Below the pieces are notes generated by a model. That model saw only the letters and a list, made by a program, of their open reading frames with translations, did not search any database and was not told the origin of the DNA. A stretch of 64,000 nucleotides of DNA, taken from Crocinitomix sp044361315 (GTDB taxonomy: Bacteria; Bacteroidota; Bacteroidia; Flavobacteriales_D; Crocinitomicaceae). Made by a program: the position numbers and the translations under genes. The DNA is taken from the NCBI GenBank assembly GCA_044361315.1, contig JBIKJA010000012.1:62001-126000 (forward strand), given 5' to 3'. Shown here one piece after another: positions 25,425 to 34,957 of this stretch; within the stretch, counting starts at the first letter, position 1; each line of letters starts with the position of its first letter.

Positions 25425-27659
25425 ATGAATACGAAAACGCAAATACCTGCAACCGTTGAGCAAGCAGTTGAACTTGGATTATTAGCTTCTGAATTTGAAT
25501 TGATTAAAGAAGCTTTGGGGCGTACCCCTAATTTCACAGAATTGTCTGTTTACTCGGTGATGTGGTCAGAACATTGTTCGTATAAAAACTCCATTAAATG
25601 GCTAAAAACCTTGCCGAAAGATGGACCACACATGTTGGTAAAAGCGGGTGAGGAAAATGCAGGGTTGGTGGATATTGGCGATGGAATTGGTTGCGCATTT
25701 AAAATCGAATCACACAACCACCCAAGTGCGTTGGAACCTTATCAAGGTGCAGCAACTGGAGTTGGTGGAATCAATAGAGATATTTTTACCATGGGTGCTC
25801 GCCCAATTGCACAATTAAATTCGTTGCGTTTTGGCGACATCAAAAATGAACGCACCAAATGGTTGGTGAAAGGCGTAGTAAAAGGAATTGGGGATTATGG
25901 AAATGCCTTTGGTATTCCAATCATTGGCGGCGAAACCATGTTTGACAAATGTTACAATACCAATCCACTGGTTAACGCTTTTTCAGCAGGAATTTTAGAA
26001 GGAAAAATGATTTCAGCGACCTCGGCAGGCCCAGGAAATCCAGTGTATATTGTCGGATCGGCAACTGGAAAAGATGGAATTGCAGGAGCAGCATTTGCAA
26101 GTAAAGATATTACCGAAGAATCATCAGCCGATTTGCCAGCAGTGCAAGTAGGCGATCCTTTTCAAGAAAAATTGTTGTTAGAGGCTACCCTCGAATTGGC
26201 TAAAACAGATGCAGTGGTCGGCATGCAAGACATGGGCGCAGCAGGAATCACGTGTTCGACCTGTGAAATGAGTGCGGCAGGTAAAAATGTGGGTATGGAC
26301 ATTGATTTATCAAAAGTGCCAACTCGACAAGAAAACATGAAAGATTGGGAAATTCTTTTATCTGAATCACAAGAGCGTATGTTATGTGTGATCCAAAAAG
26401 GAAAAGAACATGTGGTAGAGGCAATTTTTGAAAAGTGGGATTTATTGGCTGTTCAAATTGGTGTGGTCACTGAGGGTGGAATCATCAATTATTCAATGAA
26501 TGGCGAAGTAGTGGCTTCTGTTCCTGCTAAATCGCTTGTGCTAGGTGGTGGAGCACCAGTTTACGAAAGAGAATACCGTGAACCAGCTTATTACCAAGAA
26601 TTCAAAAAATTTAACATCGACGCAGTTGAACAACCAGAAGATCTAAAAGAAGTGGCAATGGTTTTATTGCAACATCCAAACATCGCTTCTAAACGATGGA
26701 TTTACGAGCAGTACGATTCAATGGTAGGGACAAAAACCATGACCACCAACCGTCCTTCCGATGCGGGAATTACCAATATCAAAGGCTCAAATCGTGCTAT
26801 TGCGATGACAGTTGATTGTAATTCACGTTACGTCAATGCAGATCCAGAAATCGGAACACAAATCGCTGTTTCAGAAGCCGCTCGAAATATTGTTGTTTCA
26901 GGAGGTGTTCCAAGTGCAGTGACCAATTGTTTAAATTTCGGAAATCCGTATAATCCAGAATGTTATTGGCAATTTGTTGGCGCTATCAAAGGAATGAGTG
27001 CCGCTTGTCTTAAATTCCAAACACCAGTTACCGGTGGAAACGTTTCATTTTACAATCAAACCGTTATCGGCGGAAAAGATATTCCTGTATTTCCAACGCC
27101 AACCATCGGAATGATTGGTGTGGTTAATGATAAATCAAAAATCATGACCTTGGATTTTAAACAAAAAGGCGATTTAATTTTCTTAATTGGCGAAGCTAAA
27201 AACGACATCGCATCGTCAGAATATTTGGTTTCTTACCACAAAATAGAAGCCTCACCAGCACCGTATTTCGATCTTGAAAAAGAATACGAATTGCAAGAAA
27301 CCATCAAAGGATTAATTGATCAACGATTAATCAACGCAGCCCACGATTGCGCCGATGGGGGACTATTTATTGCACTTACCGAAATGGCCATGCCAAACAA
27401 ACTTGGTTTTGACATCGTTACCGATGCCGAAATTCGCGAAGATGCCTTCTTATTCGGCGAAGCACAAAGTAGAGTAGTGGTGACCATTAGCGAAGAACAA
27501 GAAGAGGATTTTATCGAGTTTATGATTGCGCAAGACGTTCCATATACCTTATTAGGCCACGTAACCAAAGGCAAAATGTGTGTCGATGAGGTTTTATACG
27601 GTCAAGTAGAGGAAATCAAAGATATTTACGATACCGCTTTAGAGAAAGCGTTGATGTAA
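25425..27659 (+). CDS. purL: Phosphoribosylformylglycinamidine synthase subunit PurL
   Basis: A 744-residue small-type PurL, the FGAM synthase subunit that acts with PurQ and PurS in the fourth step of purine synthesis. Key features: SVMWSEHCSYKNS (about 46-58) with the conserved His, KIESHNHPSALEPYQGAATGVGG as the ATP/metal region, and the repeated AIRS-like half with VTGGNVSFYNQT and AHDCADGGLFIALTEMA. The glutaminase domain of large PurL is absent, so PurQ/PurS must be encoded elsewhere. It is monocistronic with its own promoter and strong terminator. Confidence 0.96.
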   Translation: MNTKTQIPATVEQAVELGLLASEFELIKEALGRTPNFTELSVYSVMWSEHCSYKNSIKWLKTLPKDGPHMLVKAGEENAGLVDIGDGIGCAFKIESHNHPSALEPYQGAATGVGGINRDIFTMGARPIAQLNSLRFGDIKNERTKWLVKGVVKGIGDYGNAFGIPIIGGETMFDKCYNTNPLVNAFSAGILEGKMISATSAGPGNPVYIVGSATGKDGIAGAAFASKDITEESSADLPAVQVGDPFQEKLLLEATLELAKTDAVVGMQDMGAAGITCSTCEMSAAGKNVGMDIDLSKVPTRQENMKDWEILLSESQERMLCVIQKGKEHVVEAIFEKWDLLAVQIGVVTEGGIINYSMNGEVVASVPAKSLVLGGGAPVYEREYREPAYYQEFKKFNIDAVEQPEDLKEVAMVLLQHPNIASKRWIYEQYDSMVGTKTMTTNRPSDAGITNIKGSNRAIAMTVDCNSRYVNADPEIGTQIAVSEAARNIVVSGGVPSAVTNCLNFGNPYNPECYWQFVGAIKGMSAACLKFQTPVTGGNVSFYNQTVIGGKDIPVFPTPTIGMIGVVNDKSKIMTLDFKQKGDLIFLIGEAKNDIASSEYLVSYHKIEASPAPYFDLEKEYELQETIKGLIDQRLINAAHDCADGGLFIALTEMAMPNKLGFDIVTDAEIREDAFLFGEAQSRVVVTISEEQEEDFIEFMIAQDVPYTLLGHVTKGKMCVDEVLYGQVEEIKDIYDTALEKALM

Positions 27660-27682
27660 AGCAAGTTAATAAAAACTAACTA

Positions 27683-27713
27683 GGGGGATAACATCACGTG
27701 TCCCCCTTTTTTT
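27683..27713 (+). terminator. Rho-independent terminator of purL
   Basis: GGGGGA pairs with TCCCCC around a 12-nt loop that can extend the stem by wobble pairs, followed by seven T. Confidence 0.9.
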
Positions 27714-27729
27714 GGCTTAAATTTTTTCT

Positions 27730-27850
27730 TTTTGGGCGCTCGGGCGGGCTGCTCCGGGCTGCGCTTCGCTCCGGTTTTTTATCCCCAATCTAATTAAATT
27801 GGGGATAAAAGAACTAAACCCTCCATATCCCTAGCGCGGGTTTTTGCAAA
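27730..27850 (-). repeat. GC-rich intergenic repeat element C
   Basis: A GC-rich block of CGGGCGGGCTGCTCCGGGCT type leads into an 11-bp hairpin TTATCCCCAAT / ATTGGGGATAA (27779-27808) and ends with a border that reads AAAAACCCGCGCTAGGGAT on the minus strand. That border is shared with element B. This layout is known from many Bacteroidota intergenic regions (recollection). No coding potential. Confidence 0.65.
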
Positions 27851-28118
27851 AGTTTTAAATTATTTCTCTAGGTGTCATGTTACAGATTTTTAAAAATTAT
27901 TCTTTTCTAACGCGTCAATGGTATTATTTTGTTCTAGGTATTTATACCTAAAAACTAAGTGTAAAAACTTAAAAATAATTGATAATCAGTTTTTTATTTA
28001 AAAATAATTGCTATTTTATTTGGTTGGGTTTTTTTTTATTTTTAACATTGCCATGTCCTATCCAAATGTCGACAATTTTGAGGCCCAAATTAAAATGTTA
28101 ATCTTAAATTTAAATTTC
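27851..28118. other. AT-rich upstream region of the lipoprotein/barrel cluster
   Basis: A 16-bp inverted repeat TAGGTAT-TT-ATACCTA sits at 27935-27950 and could be an operator. No clear TAnnTTTG box was found. The open frame of the lipoprotein runs back to 28008 but only the part from 28119 resembles a protein. Confidence 0.3.
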
Positions 28119-29072
28119 ATGAAAAAGTTAAAAATAATTTTCGTGGCGAGTGCATTTTTAATCGCTTTTACAAGTTGCGAAAAAAATGAAATTCAACAGA
28201 ATGAAAACACACAATCAACCAATCCAGATCGAACACAAAATGAGCAAATTGATGAAAGTACGATTATAGACCGTCATATTTTTCCAGAACTTTATGTAGA
28301 AAATGGGGTGCTAACTTTTGCTTCAATTGAGTATTACGAATCGCTGGTAATTGATGAAGATCAGTTAAATAGTATTGCTAAATTAACAGAATACCTTCAA
28401 TCTTCAAAGTTTAAATCTTATGGTAAAACAAATGGAGTCACAAGTATTTATAAAGATGAGTTTATGGATAACATCATGAATCCGGACATGGTGGTTAAAA
28501 TTGGAGAGTGGTTCATTTATGTCAATCCAGAAAATGAAACTGTAAAGGCGATTTCCGATAAAGAATCAAATGCCTATCAATCGCTTTTGAATAATTCAAA
28601 TCGAACAATTAAAAATTTCTCAATTGGAGATGACGTATTAGATCATTTAAAAAATAATACGATTCCACAAGATAGGGCATGTGGTGGAATAGGCGGTTTC
28701 GACCAAACTTCAGCAAAGGTTTATGTTGTTGGATCGACTTGGTATGAAAGTGAATTTCATTTTAATAGGTTTGGGATATATTTTGTCTTAAAAGGAGGTT
28801 TTGATTCTAACGACATCACTGGTTTTGGTTCTGGAATTGAATTACAATTTATGGCACCTGAACTTTGGTGCCAAAGACGGCCTTGTGGTGCAGGTACTAT
28901 TAAAACACGCAGTACTGCACCAATACCTTATGCAGGGGTTCATCAAGCAGATTTTAAATTTTACGACGACGTTCGAAACTTAAATGGTTATTATTTCTAT
29001 TGCCGTGTTAAAGTTAATTATGGCGCTTCAACTTATTATAGTTCGTACGTTGGCAATTCAGTGAATTATTAG
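28119..29072 (+). CDS. Hypothetical lipoprotein
   Basis: A 317-residue protein with a clear lipoprotein signal at the ATG 28119 (FLIAFTSCEKNE, Cys18). An acidic/Asn-rich linker follows, then a helical region and a C-terminal, cysteine-containing beta-rich domain (about 180-317, with QDRACGGIGGFDQTSAKVYV and ELWCQRRPCGAGT). The four cysteines could form disulphides outside the cytosol. I do not recognise a family. It leads a run of same-strand envelope genes; the next gene starts 3 nt after its stop. Confidence 0.7.
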   Translation: MKKLKIIFVASAFLIAFTSCEKNEIQQNENTQSTNPDRTQNEQIDESTIIDRHIFPELYVENGVLTFASIEYYESLVIDEDQLNSIAKLTEYLQSSKFKSYGKTNGVTSIYKDEFMDNIMNPDMVVKIGEWFIYVNPENETVKAISDKESNAYQSLLNNSNRTIKNFSIGDDVLDHLKNNTIPQDRACGGIGGFDQTSAKVYVVGSTWYESEFHFNRFGIYFVLKGGFDSNDITGFGSGIELQFMAPELWCQRRPCGAGTIKTRSTAPIPYAGVHQADFKFYDDVRNLNGYYFYCRVKVNYGASTYYSSYVGNSVNY

Positions 29073-29075
29073 AAA

Positions 29076-29942
29076 ATGGATTTTATAAAACACATCCTTA
29101 TTATTATGTTTGTTGGGCAAGGATTTGCCCAACAAACTTTTTATTTTCGTCCAAAAATTGAAAATAAGATTCATCAAAATCTAAGCGAATATCCGCAGAT
29201 AAATTCGTTCTTTAACAATAACTATAATACTTCTTATGTACCGATTCCTTATGGAACTGTCAAGGCACCAGTCTTTTTTACAACTAAATCGTTTACACTG
29301 GGTTTAAATTTTGGTGTAAGATTTAATAATAACGATTTATTAGAGCTTGGTTGGAATGAAGATCAGTCAGGTAGTAAAATAGTTCATTCTAATTTGGGTT
29401 TTAATCCTGATTATCCAAATGTTTACTTTCCTCAAAATGGGGTAAAGTTTGGCATTAATCTCGTGAATCAAAGATTCGAATTACTGTATTATAAAAGACG
29501 AAAAACAAACCGAGATGCGACTTTATTAAATTCACCGAATTCGTATTTCGTTTTTGGAACTGGATTAAAATACATGCGCAATACAGTCAGTCCAACTAAT
29601 CCTCACAACGGACAAACCTTTAAATCTGATGGTGGTTATTATGATAATATTGAAATGTTTTGGGAACATCAGGTTTTTGGATGGACTAAATACTCAGGTT
29701 TTTGTACTTTAGGTTTTTCTTCAGATTTAAATTTCAATACTACCTATTTATTTTCTTGGTCATTATTATATACTGTTGGTTTTAACATACTTCAAAGTAC
29801 TCAGGATAAATTAGATATTTATGAGAACGACATTTTAGTAAAAACATACAATTATGAGACTTACAGTCGTGGAAGCGGATTTCAATTACAGATTTCAAGA
29901 AAACTACAAGTTCATCCATGGAAAAAATGGAAGAAAGATTAA
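29076..29942 (+). CDS. Hypothetical outer-membrane beta-barrel-like protein
   Basis: A 288-residue exported protein (signal peptide residues 1-18, ending GQGFAQQ). The mature part alternates polar and hydrophobic residues with many aromatics, for example FGVRFNNNDLLELGW and FGINLVNQRFELLYYKRR, as in small porin-like barrels. It ends with a basic tail instead of a C-terminal aromatic. No family is recognised. It is likely co-transcribed with the upstream lipoprotein gene. Confidence 0.65.
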   Translation: MDFIKHILIIMFVGQGFAQQTFYFRPKIENKIHQNLSEYPQINSFFNNNYNTSYVPIPYGTVKAPVFFTTKSFTLGLNFGVRFNNNDLLELGWNEDQSGSKIVHSNLGFNPDYPNVYFPQNGVKFGINLVNQRFELLYYKRRKTNRDATLLNSPNSYFVFGTGLKYMRNTVSPTNPHNGQTFKSDGGYYDNIEMFWEHQVFGWTKYSGFCTLGFSSDLNFNTTYLFSWSLLYTVGFNILQSTQDKLDIYENDILVKTYNYETYSRGSGFQLQISRKLQVHPWKKWKKD

Positions 29943-29967
29943 TGCCATTTTCAATTAATAAGCCAAA

Positions 29968-30237
29968 ATGATGCAGTCAGATAATCATAAAAAGATGCCC
30001 AATGCAATTCTTGTTTTGGGTTTCTTTTTTAATTGTTTTGGAATCAGTTATAAAAAATCAAATTATTCTAATACACTATTTTTTAATGGCGACTATAATT
30101 ATGTTTTAACTCATGGCACTAGAAATTTTAATAAATATTGGATAAGAATAGAAACTGGTGAACGTGGGACAACCACATTCGGCTATGTCAAAGAGTCAGA
30201 TTTGAGTGGACCTCTAGAAATAAGAGCAAATATGTAA
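29968..30237 (+). CDS. Small hypothetical protein
   Basis: An 89-residue frame between two barrel-like genes, with a hydrophobic stretch near residues 12-26 (NAILVLGFFFNCFGI) that may be a signal or a membrane anchor. No family is recognised. It has a plausible operon position (25 nt after the previous gene, 3 nt before the next) but its start is uncertain. It could be a fragment of a larger exported protein. Confidence 0.4.
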   Translation: MMQSDNHKKMPNAILVLGFFFNCFGISYKKSNYSNTLFFNGDYNYVLTHGTRNFNKYWIRIETGERGTTTFGYVKESDLSGPLEIRANM

Positions 30238-30240
30238 TTC

Positions 30241-31029
30241 ATGAATAAATCAATAATTATTTTAATCACATTAATTTCTGCGCAGTTGTGTACTGCGCAG
30301 ATTTTATCTATATCACCAATTATTGGAGGCAAAATTGAATGCGCACGGTTTAATTATCGAGCAAATGTGCCAATAAATTCATTAATTGAAAGTCGCGCTC
30401 CAGTTTTTAGTCCAATGCGTTCGGTTCTTTTTGGAATCAACTTAAACTACGAAAACAAAAGAAATACGTTTGGTTTAGGTATCATTTTAAATGAACAAGT
30501 TCATACTACTATAATTCATAGTTTTCCCGTAATCATTGACAATCAAAAGATTCTCTATGAAAAACGCTACAATTTGGGTGAGAAATTAATTAAAATACCT
30601 TTAACTTATCGTTTAGCATTTTTAAAAAATAATGGAGAACACGCCAATTTAAGTTTACTCACTGGAGCCAATTTAATTTTCTTTAATAAGCAGACAAACG
30701 GTATAAAACAAATTGGTTCAACAGAAATATTTACGTTGGATGATGGGACAATCGCAAATAACCTTTCTGTCGAAACTTATCAATACGAATTAAACGGAGG
30801 AAAACTAAATTTAAGTCTTGAATTAGGCTTGGCGTACAAATTCAAAATAGGACAAAAACATCATTTAATCACTAGCTTAAGTTACGAACAAGGGGTTAGA
30901 TTTTTAACCCAAAGTCAAACAATTTTCACCTATTTTAATGGTTCTAAATTATCTAATGTCAACAGTTCACGAGGTAGTTCATTTCACCTTAAACTAATGT
31001 TTCCGTTAAATATCAAATCCACTAAATGA
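30241..31029 (+). CDS. Hypothetical outer-membrane beta-barrel-like protein
   Basis: A 262-residue exported protein (signal peptide ending QLCTAQ) with barrel-like strands (SVLFGINLNYENKRNTFGLG, LNLSLELGLAYKFKIG) and a C-terminal strand SSFHLKLMFPLNI. The end SRGSSFHLKLMFPL is shared with the following gene, so the two are paralogues. Its stop overlaps the next start (ATGA). Confidence 0.7.
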   Translation: MNKSIIILITLISAQLCTAQILSISPIIGGKIECARFNYRANVPINSLIESRAPVFSPMRSVLFGINLNYENKRNTFGLGIILNEQVHTTIIHSFPVIIDNQKILYEKRYNLGEKLIKIPLTYRLAFLKNNGEHANLSLLTGANLIFFNKQTNGIKQIGSTEIFTLDDGTIANNLSVETYQYELNGGKLNLSLELGLAYKFKIGQKHHLITSLSYEQGVRFLTQSQTIFTYFNGSKLSNVNSSRGSSFHLKLMFPLNIKSTK

Positions 31030-31885
31030 AAATAATTCTTCTTCTAATTTTTAGCTTATTTAATTTGGTTTCATATTCTCAAAAATGGTCGTTAAGTCCT
31101 TTTATTGGCAATGCTGTGATGGTTTCAGGAACAGATAAAGGTCTTCAACTCCCAAATTCAAATGATTTATATGGTTTAGGTTTTAATTATTTGAAACTGA
31201 ATTATCATTTAATGAGCCCTCTAACGTTCGGATTAAAAGTAAACTACAAAAAGGATCGTTTAACATATTCTACAGGCCTTATTTTTGGCGATCAAAGTTG
31301 GTCGAATGTTCAATTTTACACCTTAGGGCCTAAACTTGAAAATCAAATTTTTACGAACACCCTTTTTGTACGTGGAAGTGGCACTGGATTGTACAATTTT
31401 AAAATACCAATTTCAGTTAGTTATCAATTCACGAAACCTTTACAACGTAAAAATGGAGTTCAAGTTCAACTACATACTGGGTTAAACATATCTTTTTATG
31501 AAAGATGGAACGCAAACAGTTTTGATGCCGATATTATGAAAAAGTTTACGGCCGATGACAATGATGGTTGGATGATTCTGCCTTATTATTTTACATCTGT
31601 AAACATTAATAACGATGTTATTGACCAAGTTTATTGGAGTGCCAATTTAAACAAAGGAATAAATTTGAGTTTTGATTTAGGTCTAAATTTCAACTGGTAT
31701 ATAAAAGTAGACATTGGATGACAAGTTCATTGTATTATGAACAAGGTGTTAGAAATGTCTCTGCAATTGTTGGTGAAATCTATGTAAATGGTGAATATGT
31801 AGGATTGGATGGTGTCTACAGCCGCGGCAGCGCCATTCATTTAAAACTATTGTTTCCAATTACTTTAAAAAAGAAGAATAAATGA
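31026..31885 (+). pseudogene. Barrel-like paralogue broken by a frameshift near its 3' end
   Basis: The frame from 31026 codes a 231-residue exported barrel-like protein (signal ending VSYSQ) and stops at 31721 after KVDIG. In another frame the next 165 nt code TSSLYYEQGVRNVSAIVGE and end SRGSAIHLKLLFPITLKKKNK, the expected C-terminal strands when compared with the paralogue just upstream. A single lost base near 31715-31722 explains the break. It is a real frameshift or a sequencing error; the protein product would lack its last strands. Confidence 0.75.
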
Positions 31886-31976
31886 TGTCGTGTAGCTTTT
31901 TTTCTTTAAACAGTCCTCAGTAAAATAATTTTGTCTTAAAACTATATTTTTTCTGGTCGTCTTAAATTTATAAAAA

Positions 31977-32399
31977 TCAACCCTTCTCCACAAACACAAT
32001 ATCAAAACTCACTTCAGAAAACGACTTAAACATGGCAATCACTCCACAATAAACGTCAAACGAGAGTTGCACCGCTTTTTTCAATTTTTCTTGGTTTAAA
32101 TGGGCTCCCGTAAACGTGAAGGTGATGTGTGTTTTTTTGTAAATTTTCGGATGTTCCTCGGTTAACTCGCCTGTTGCTTCTATTTGAATGGCATCAACCG
32201 ACAAGTGCATTTTTTTGATTAACGAAGCAATGTCCATTCCTGTGCAACCAACTAAAGAGGCCAACATTAATGGTTTCGACCGCAATCCAGCATCATTTCC
32301 GCCAAATTCGGTGGCAGCATCCAAGGTAATTTCACCACCTTGTGTGCTTACGGCAAAGGTCATGTCTTTAACCCAAGTTGATTTTACAAGATGCTCCAT
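31977..32399 (-). CDS. OsmC family protein
   Basis: A 140-residue OsmC/Ohr superfamily protein. The two reactive cysteines are in LASLVGCTGMDIASLI (about residue 52) and FDVYCGVIAMF (about 118), as expected for thiol peroxidases that reduce organic hydroperoxides in the cytosol. Whether it is an active peroxidase or the YhfA-like branch is not clear. It lies 32 nt downstream of purB and may be co-transcribed with it. Confidence 0.88.
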   Translation of the reverse strand: MEHLVKSTWVKDMTFAVSTQGGEITLDAATEFGGNDAGLRSKPLMLASLVGCTGMDIASLIKKMHLSVDAIQIEATGELTEEHPKIYKKTHITFTFTGAHLNQEKLKKAVQLSFDVYCGVIAMFKSFSEVSFDIVFVEKG

Positions 32400-32431
32400 C
32401 GTTTCGTTTTTAGAAAATGAATAATTTAACC

Positions 32432-33781
32432 TTAATAAACCATGTTTATTCCAGTGAAATTTTGTGGTCTAATTCGTTTCAATTCAGCTTTTACCTCTGC
32501 AGAAACAGCTAACGTATCAATAAAATCGGCAATACTTTCGGCACTTATTTTAGCATTAGTTCTGGTTAATCCTTTTAAGGCCTCATAAGGTTTTGGATAT
32601 CCTTCACGGCGCAAGACAGTTTGAATCGCCTCGGCAACCACCGCCCAATTGTCTTCCAAATCAGCATCTAATTTTTCGCGGTTTAACAAAAGTTTATTAA
32701 TCCCTTTTAAAGTCGAATGCAAAGCAATTAAGGTATGCGCAATTGGAACACCAACATTTCGCAACACCGTCGAATCTGTAAGGTCGCGTTGTAACCTCGA
32801 AACTGGTAATTTAGCTGAAAGATGCTCGAAAATAGCATTTGCCATGCCAATATTCCCTTCCGAGTTTTCAAAATCAATCGGGTTCACCTTGTGTGGCATC
32901 GCAGACGAACCAATTTCACCCTCTTTAATTTTTTGTTTAAAATAATCCATCGAAATGTACGTCCACATGTCCCGGTCTAAATCAAGAATAATGGAGTTAA
33001 TTCGTTTCATGGCATCAAATAAAGCCGCCGCATTGTCATAATGTTCAATTTGTGTAGTGGTTTGGCTTCGCTCAATTCGCAAGGTTTGATTCACGAAGTT
33101 ATTGGCAAAACTCACCCAATCAATTTCAGGAAAAGCCACAAAATGAGCATTCATATTTCCTGTTGCACCACCAAATTTCGCTGAAAAAGGCACCGCCAAT
33201 AGCTGTCTTTTTTGAATATCTAAACGCTCAACAAAAACATAAATCTCTTTACCCAAACGTGTTGGCGAAGCTGGTTGTCCATGCGTTCGTGCCAACATCG
33301 GAATTTCTTTCCAATCTTGACTTAAGTCGTTGAGCGTGTGAATTAATTCGTCAAGTAATGGAATATATTCCTCGTAAATGGCATCACGCAACGAAAGAGG
33401 AACAGCGGTATTATTTATGTCTTGAGAAGTCAAACCAAAATGAATAAATTCTTCAAATTTTTGCAGTCCAAGTGCTTCTAATTTTTCCTTTATAAAATAT
33501 TCAACCGCCTTCACATCGTGGTTAGTGATTTTCTCAATATCTTTGATGTGCGTGGCGTCTTTCTCAGAAAAATTTCGATAAATTGCCCGTAAATCATCCT
33601 TTTTACTTTGAGGAAAATCAGCCAAAGCAGTTATATTCAGTTGACTTAATTCGATAAAATATTCGATTTCAACCATTACCCTGTATTTGATCAGGGCAAA
33701 TTCAGAAAAGTAATTGGCTAAGTTTTCAACCTTGTTTCTATAACGGCCATCGATGGGTGAAATCGTTGTTAACGTATTCAT
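32432..33781 (-). CDS. purB: Adenylosuccinate lyase
   Basis: A 449-residue enzyme of the fumarase/aspartase superfamily. It cleaves SAICAR and adenylosuccinate, releasing fumarate, in purine synthesis. Signature blocks: TSQDINNTAVPLSLRDA, ARTHGQPASPTRLGKE with the catalytic His, and the mobile loop GSSAMPHKVNPIDFENSEGN. The N-terminus SPIDGRYRNKVENLANYFSE is typical. A TATCTTCG sequence about 25 nt upstream is a one-mismatch -7 box. Full length and intact. Confidence 0.96.
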   Translation of the reverse strand: MNTLTTISPIDGRYRNKVENLANYFSEFALIKYRVMVEIEYFIELSQLNITALADFPQSKKDDLRAIYRNFSEKDATHIKDIEKITNHDVKAVEYFIKEKLEALGLQKFEEFIHFGLTSQDINNTAVPLSLRDAIYEEYIPLLDELIHTLNDLSQDWKEIPMLARTHGQPASPTRLGKEIYVFVERLDIQKRQLLAVPFSAKFGGATGNMNAHFVAFPEIDWVSFANNFVNQTLRIERSQTTTQIEHYDNAAALFDAMKRINSIILDLDRDMWTYISMDYFKQKIKEGEIGSSAMPHKVNPIDFENSEGNIGMANAIFEHLSAKLPVSRLQRDLTDSTVLRNVGVPIAHTLIALHSTLKGINKLLLNREKLDADLEDNWAVVAEAIQTVLRREGYPKPYEALKGLTRTNAKISAESIADFIDTLAVSAEVKAELKRIRPQNFTGINMVY

Positions 33782-33956
33782 GTATTCTCATTATTATTGA
33801 GCCACGAAGATAGTTAAAACTCATTGGATAACCTTGGATTTGGGTATAAATTCCTCATGATTATGACAAATACCACACTATTTTTTTACAGTAAATGGAA
33901 AGTTAGGATCCAAATAGGAATTGTGATCAAATTTGATTCAAATGTTCTAAAACGAT

Positions 33957-34925
33957 TTACCCTTTCATCAACTCTTCAATAATCCGATCCGTTGTAAATC
34001 CTTCTGCTTCGGCGCGGTAATTCCGCACAATTCGGTGTCTTAAAATGGCAGGTGCAACTGCTTTCACATCTTCAATATCTGGCGAATATTTACCTTTTAC
34101 AGCCGCATGGCATTTTGCACCAATTATTAAATATTGTGATGCTCTTGGTCCTGCTCCCCAATCCAAATATTTGGCCGTTAAATCGCTGGTGTAAGGTGAG
34201 TTTTTACGTGTTTTGGCTACTAATTTAACTGCGTATTCATAAACGCTTTCAGGAACCGGAATTCTTCTAACTAAGTTTTGGAAGTAGATGATTTCTTCAG
34301 CATTTAAAATCGGATTTAACGCTGTTTTTAAATCTGAGGTCGTGTTTTTTACAATTGAAATTTCTTCGTCGTAGGTCGGGTAATCCACCCAAATATTAAA
34401 CATAAAACGGTCTAATTGAGCTTCAGGCAAAGGGTATGTTCCTTCTTGTTCAATTGGATTTTGTGTCGCCAAAACAAAAAACGGATTGTCTAATTCATAG
34501 CGAATCCCAGCAGCGGTAACCGTTTTTTCTTGCATGGCCTCTAATAAAGCGGCTTGTGTTTTAGGAGGAGTTCGGTTAATCTCATCAGCCAAAACTATGT
34601 TGGCAAAAATGGGTCCTTTAATAAATTTAAACGCCCTGTTTTGATCCAAAATTTCAGAACCAACAATGTCCGATGGCATCAAATCCGGCGTAAACTGAAT
34701 TCGTTTAAAGCTCAGTCCGAGCGAATCTGAAATGGTTTGGATCAACAAGGTTTTTGCTAATCCTGGAACACCTACTAATAAACTATGCCCTCGACTAAAA
34801 ATCGACATAATCACCTGATCAACCACTTGGTCTTGTCCAACAATTATTTTATGAATTTCGGACTTTAATGCTTTGTATTTGACCGTCAACAAATCAATCC
34901 CCTCTTTATCTGATATATTTTGCAT
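33957..34925 (-). CDS. MoxR family AAA+ ATPase
   Basis: A 322-residue MoxR ATPase: Walker A VGVPGLAKT (about 55-63), Walker B VLADEINRTPPKTQAALLEA, sensor 1 ATQNPIEQEGTYPLPEAQLD, and the C-terminal lid with GAGPRASQYLI. MoxR proteins work as chaperones with VWA-domain partners, normally encoded next to DUF58 and VWA genes. None of these follows here: the gene is downstream of a rhomboid gene (32 nt) and upstream of purB. Its partners must be elsewhere. Confidence 0.93.
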   Translation of the reverse strand: MQNISDKEGIDLLTVKYKALKSEIHKIIVGQDQVVDQVIMSIFSRGHSLLVGVPGLAKTLLIQTISDSLGLSFKRIQFTPDLMPSDIVGSEILDQNRAFKFIKGPIFANIVLADEINRTPPKTQAALLEAMQEKTVTAAGIRYELDNPFFVLATQNPIEQEGTYPLPEAQLDRFMFNIWVDYPTYDEEISIVKNTTSDLKTALNPILNAEEIIYFQNLVRRIPVPESVYEYAVKLVAKTRKNSPYTSDLTAKYLDWGAGPRASQYLIIGAKCHAAVKGKYSPDIEDVKAVAPAILRHRIVRNYRAEAEGFTTDRIIEELMKG

Positions 34926-34957
34926 AGCTTATTTTGAATGTCTAAAATTAGTAAAAA

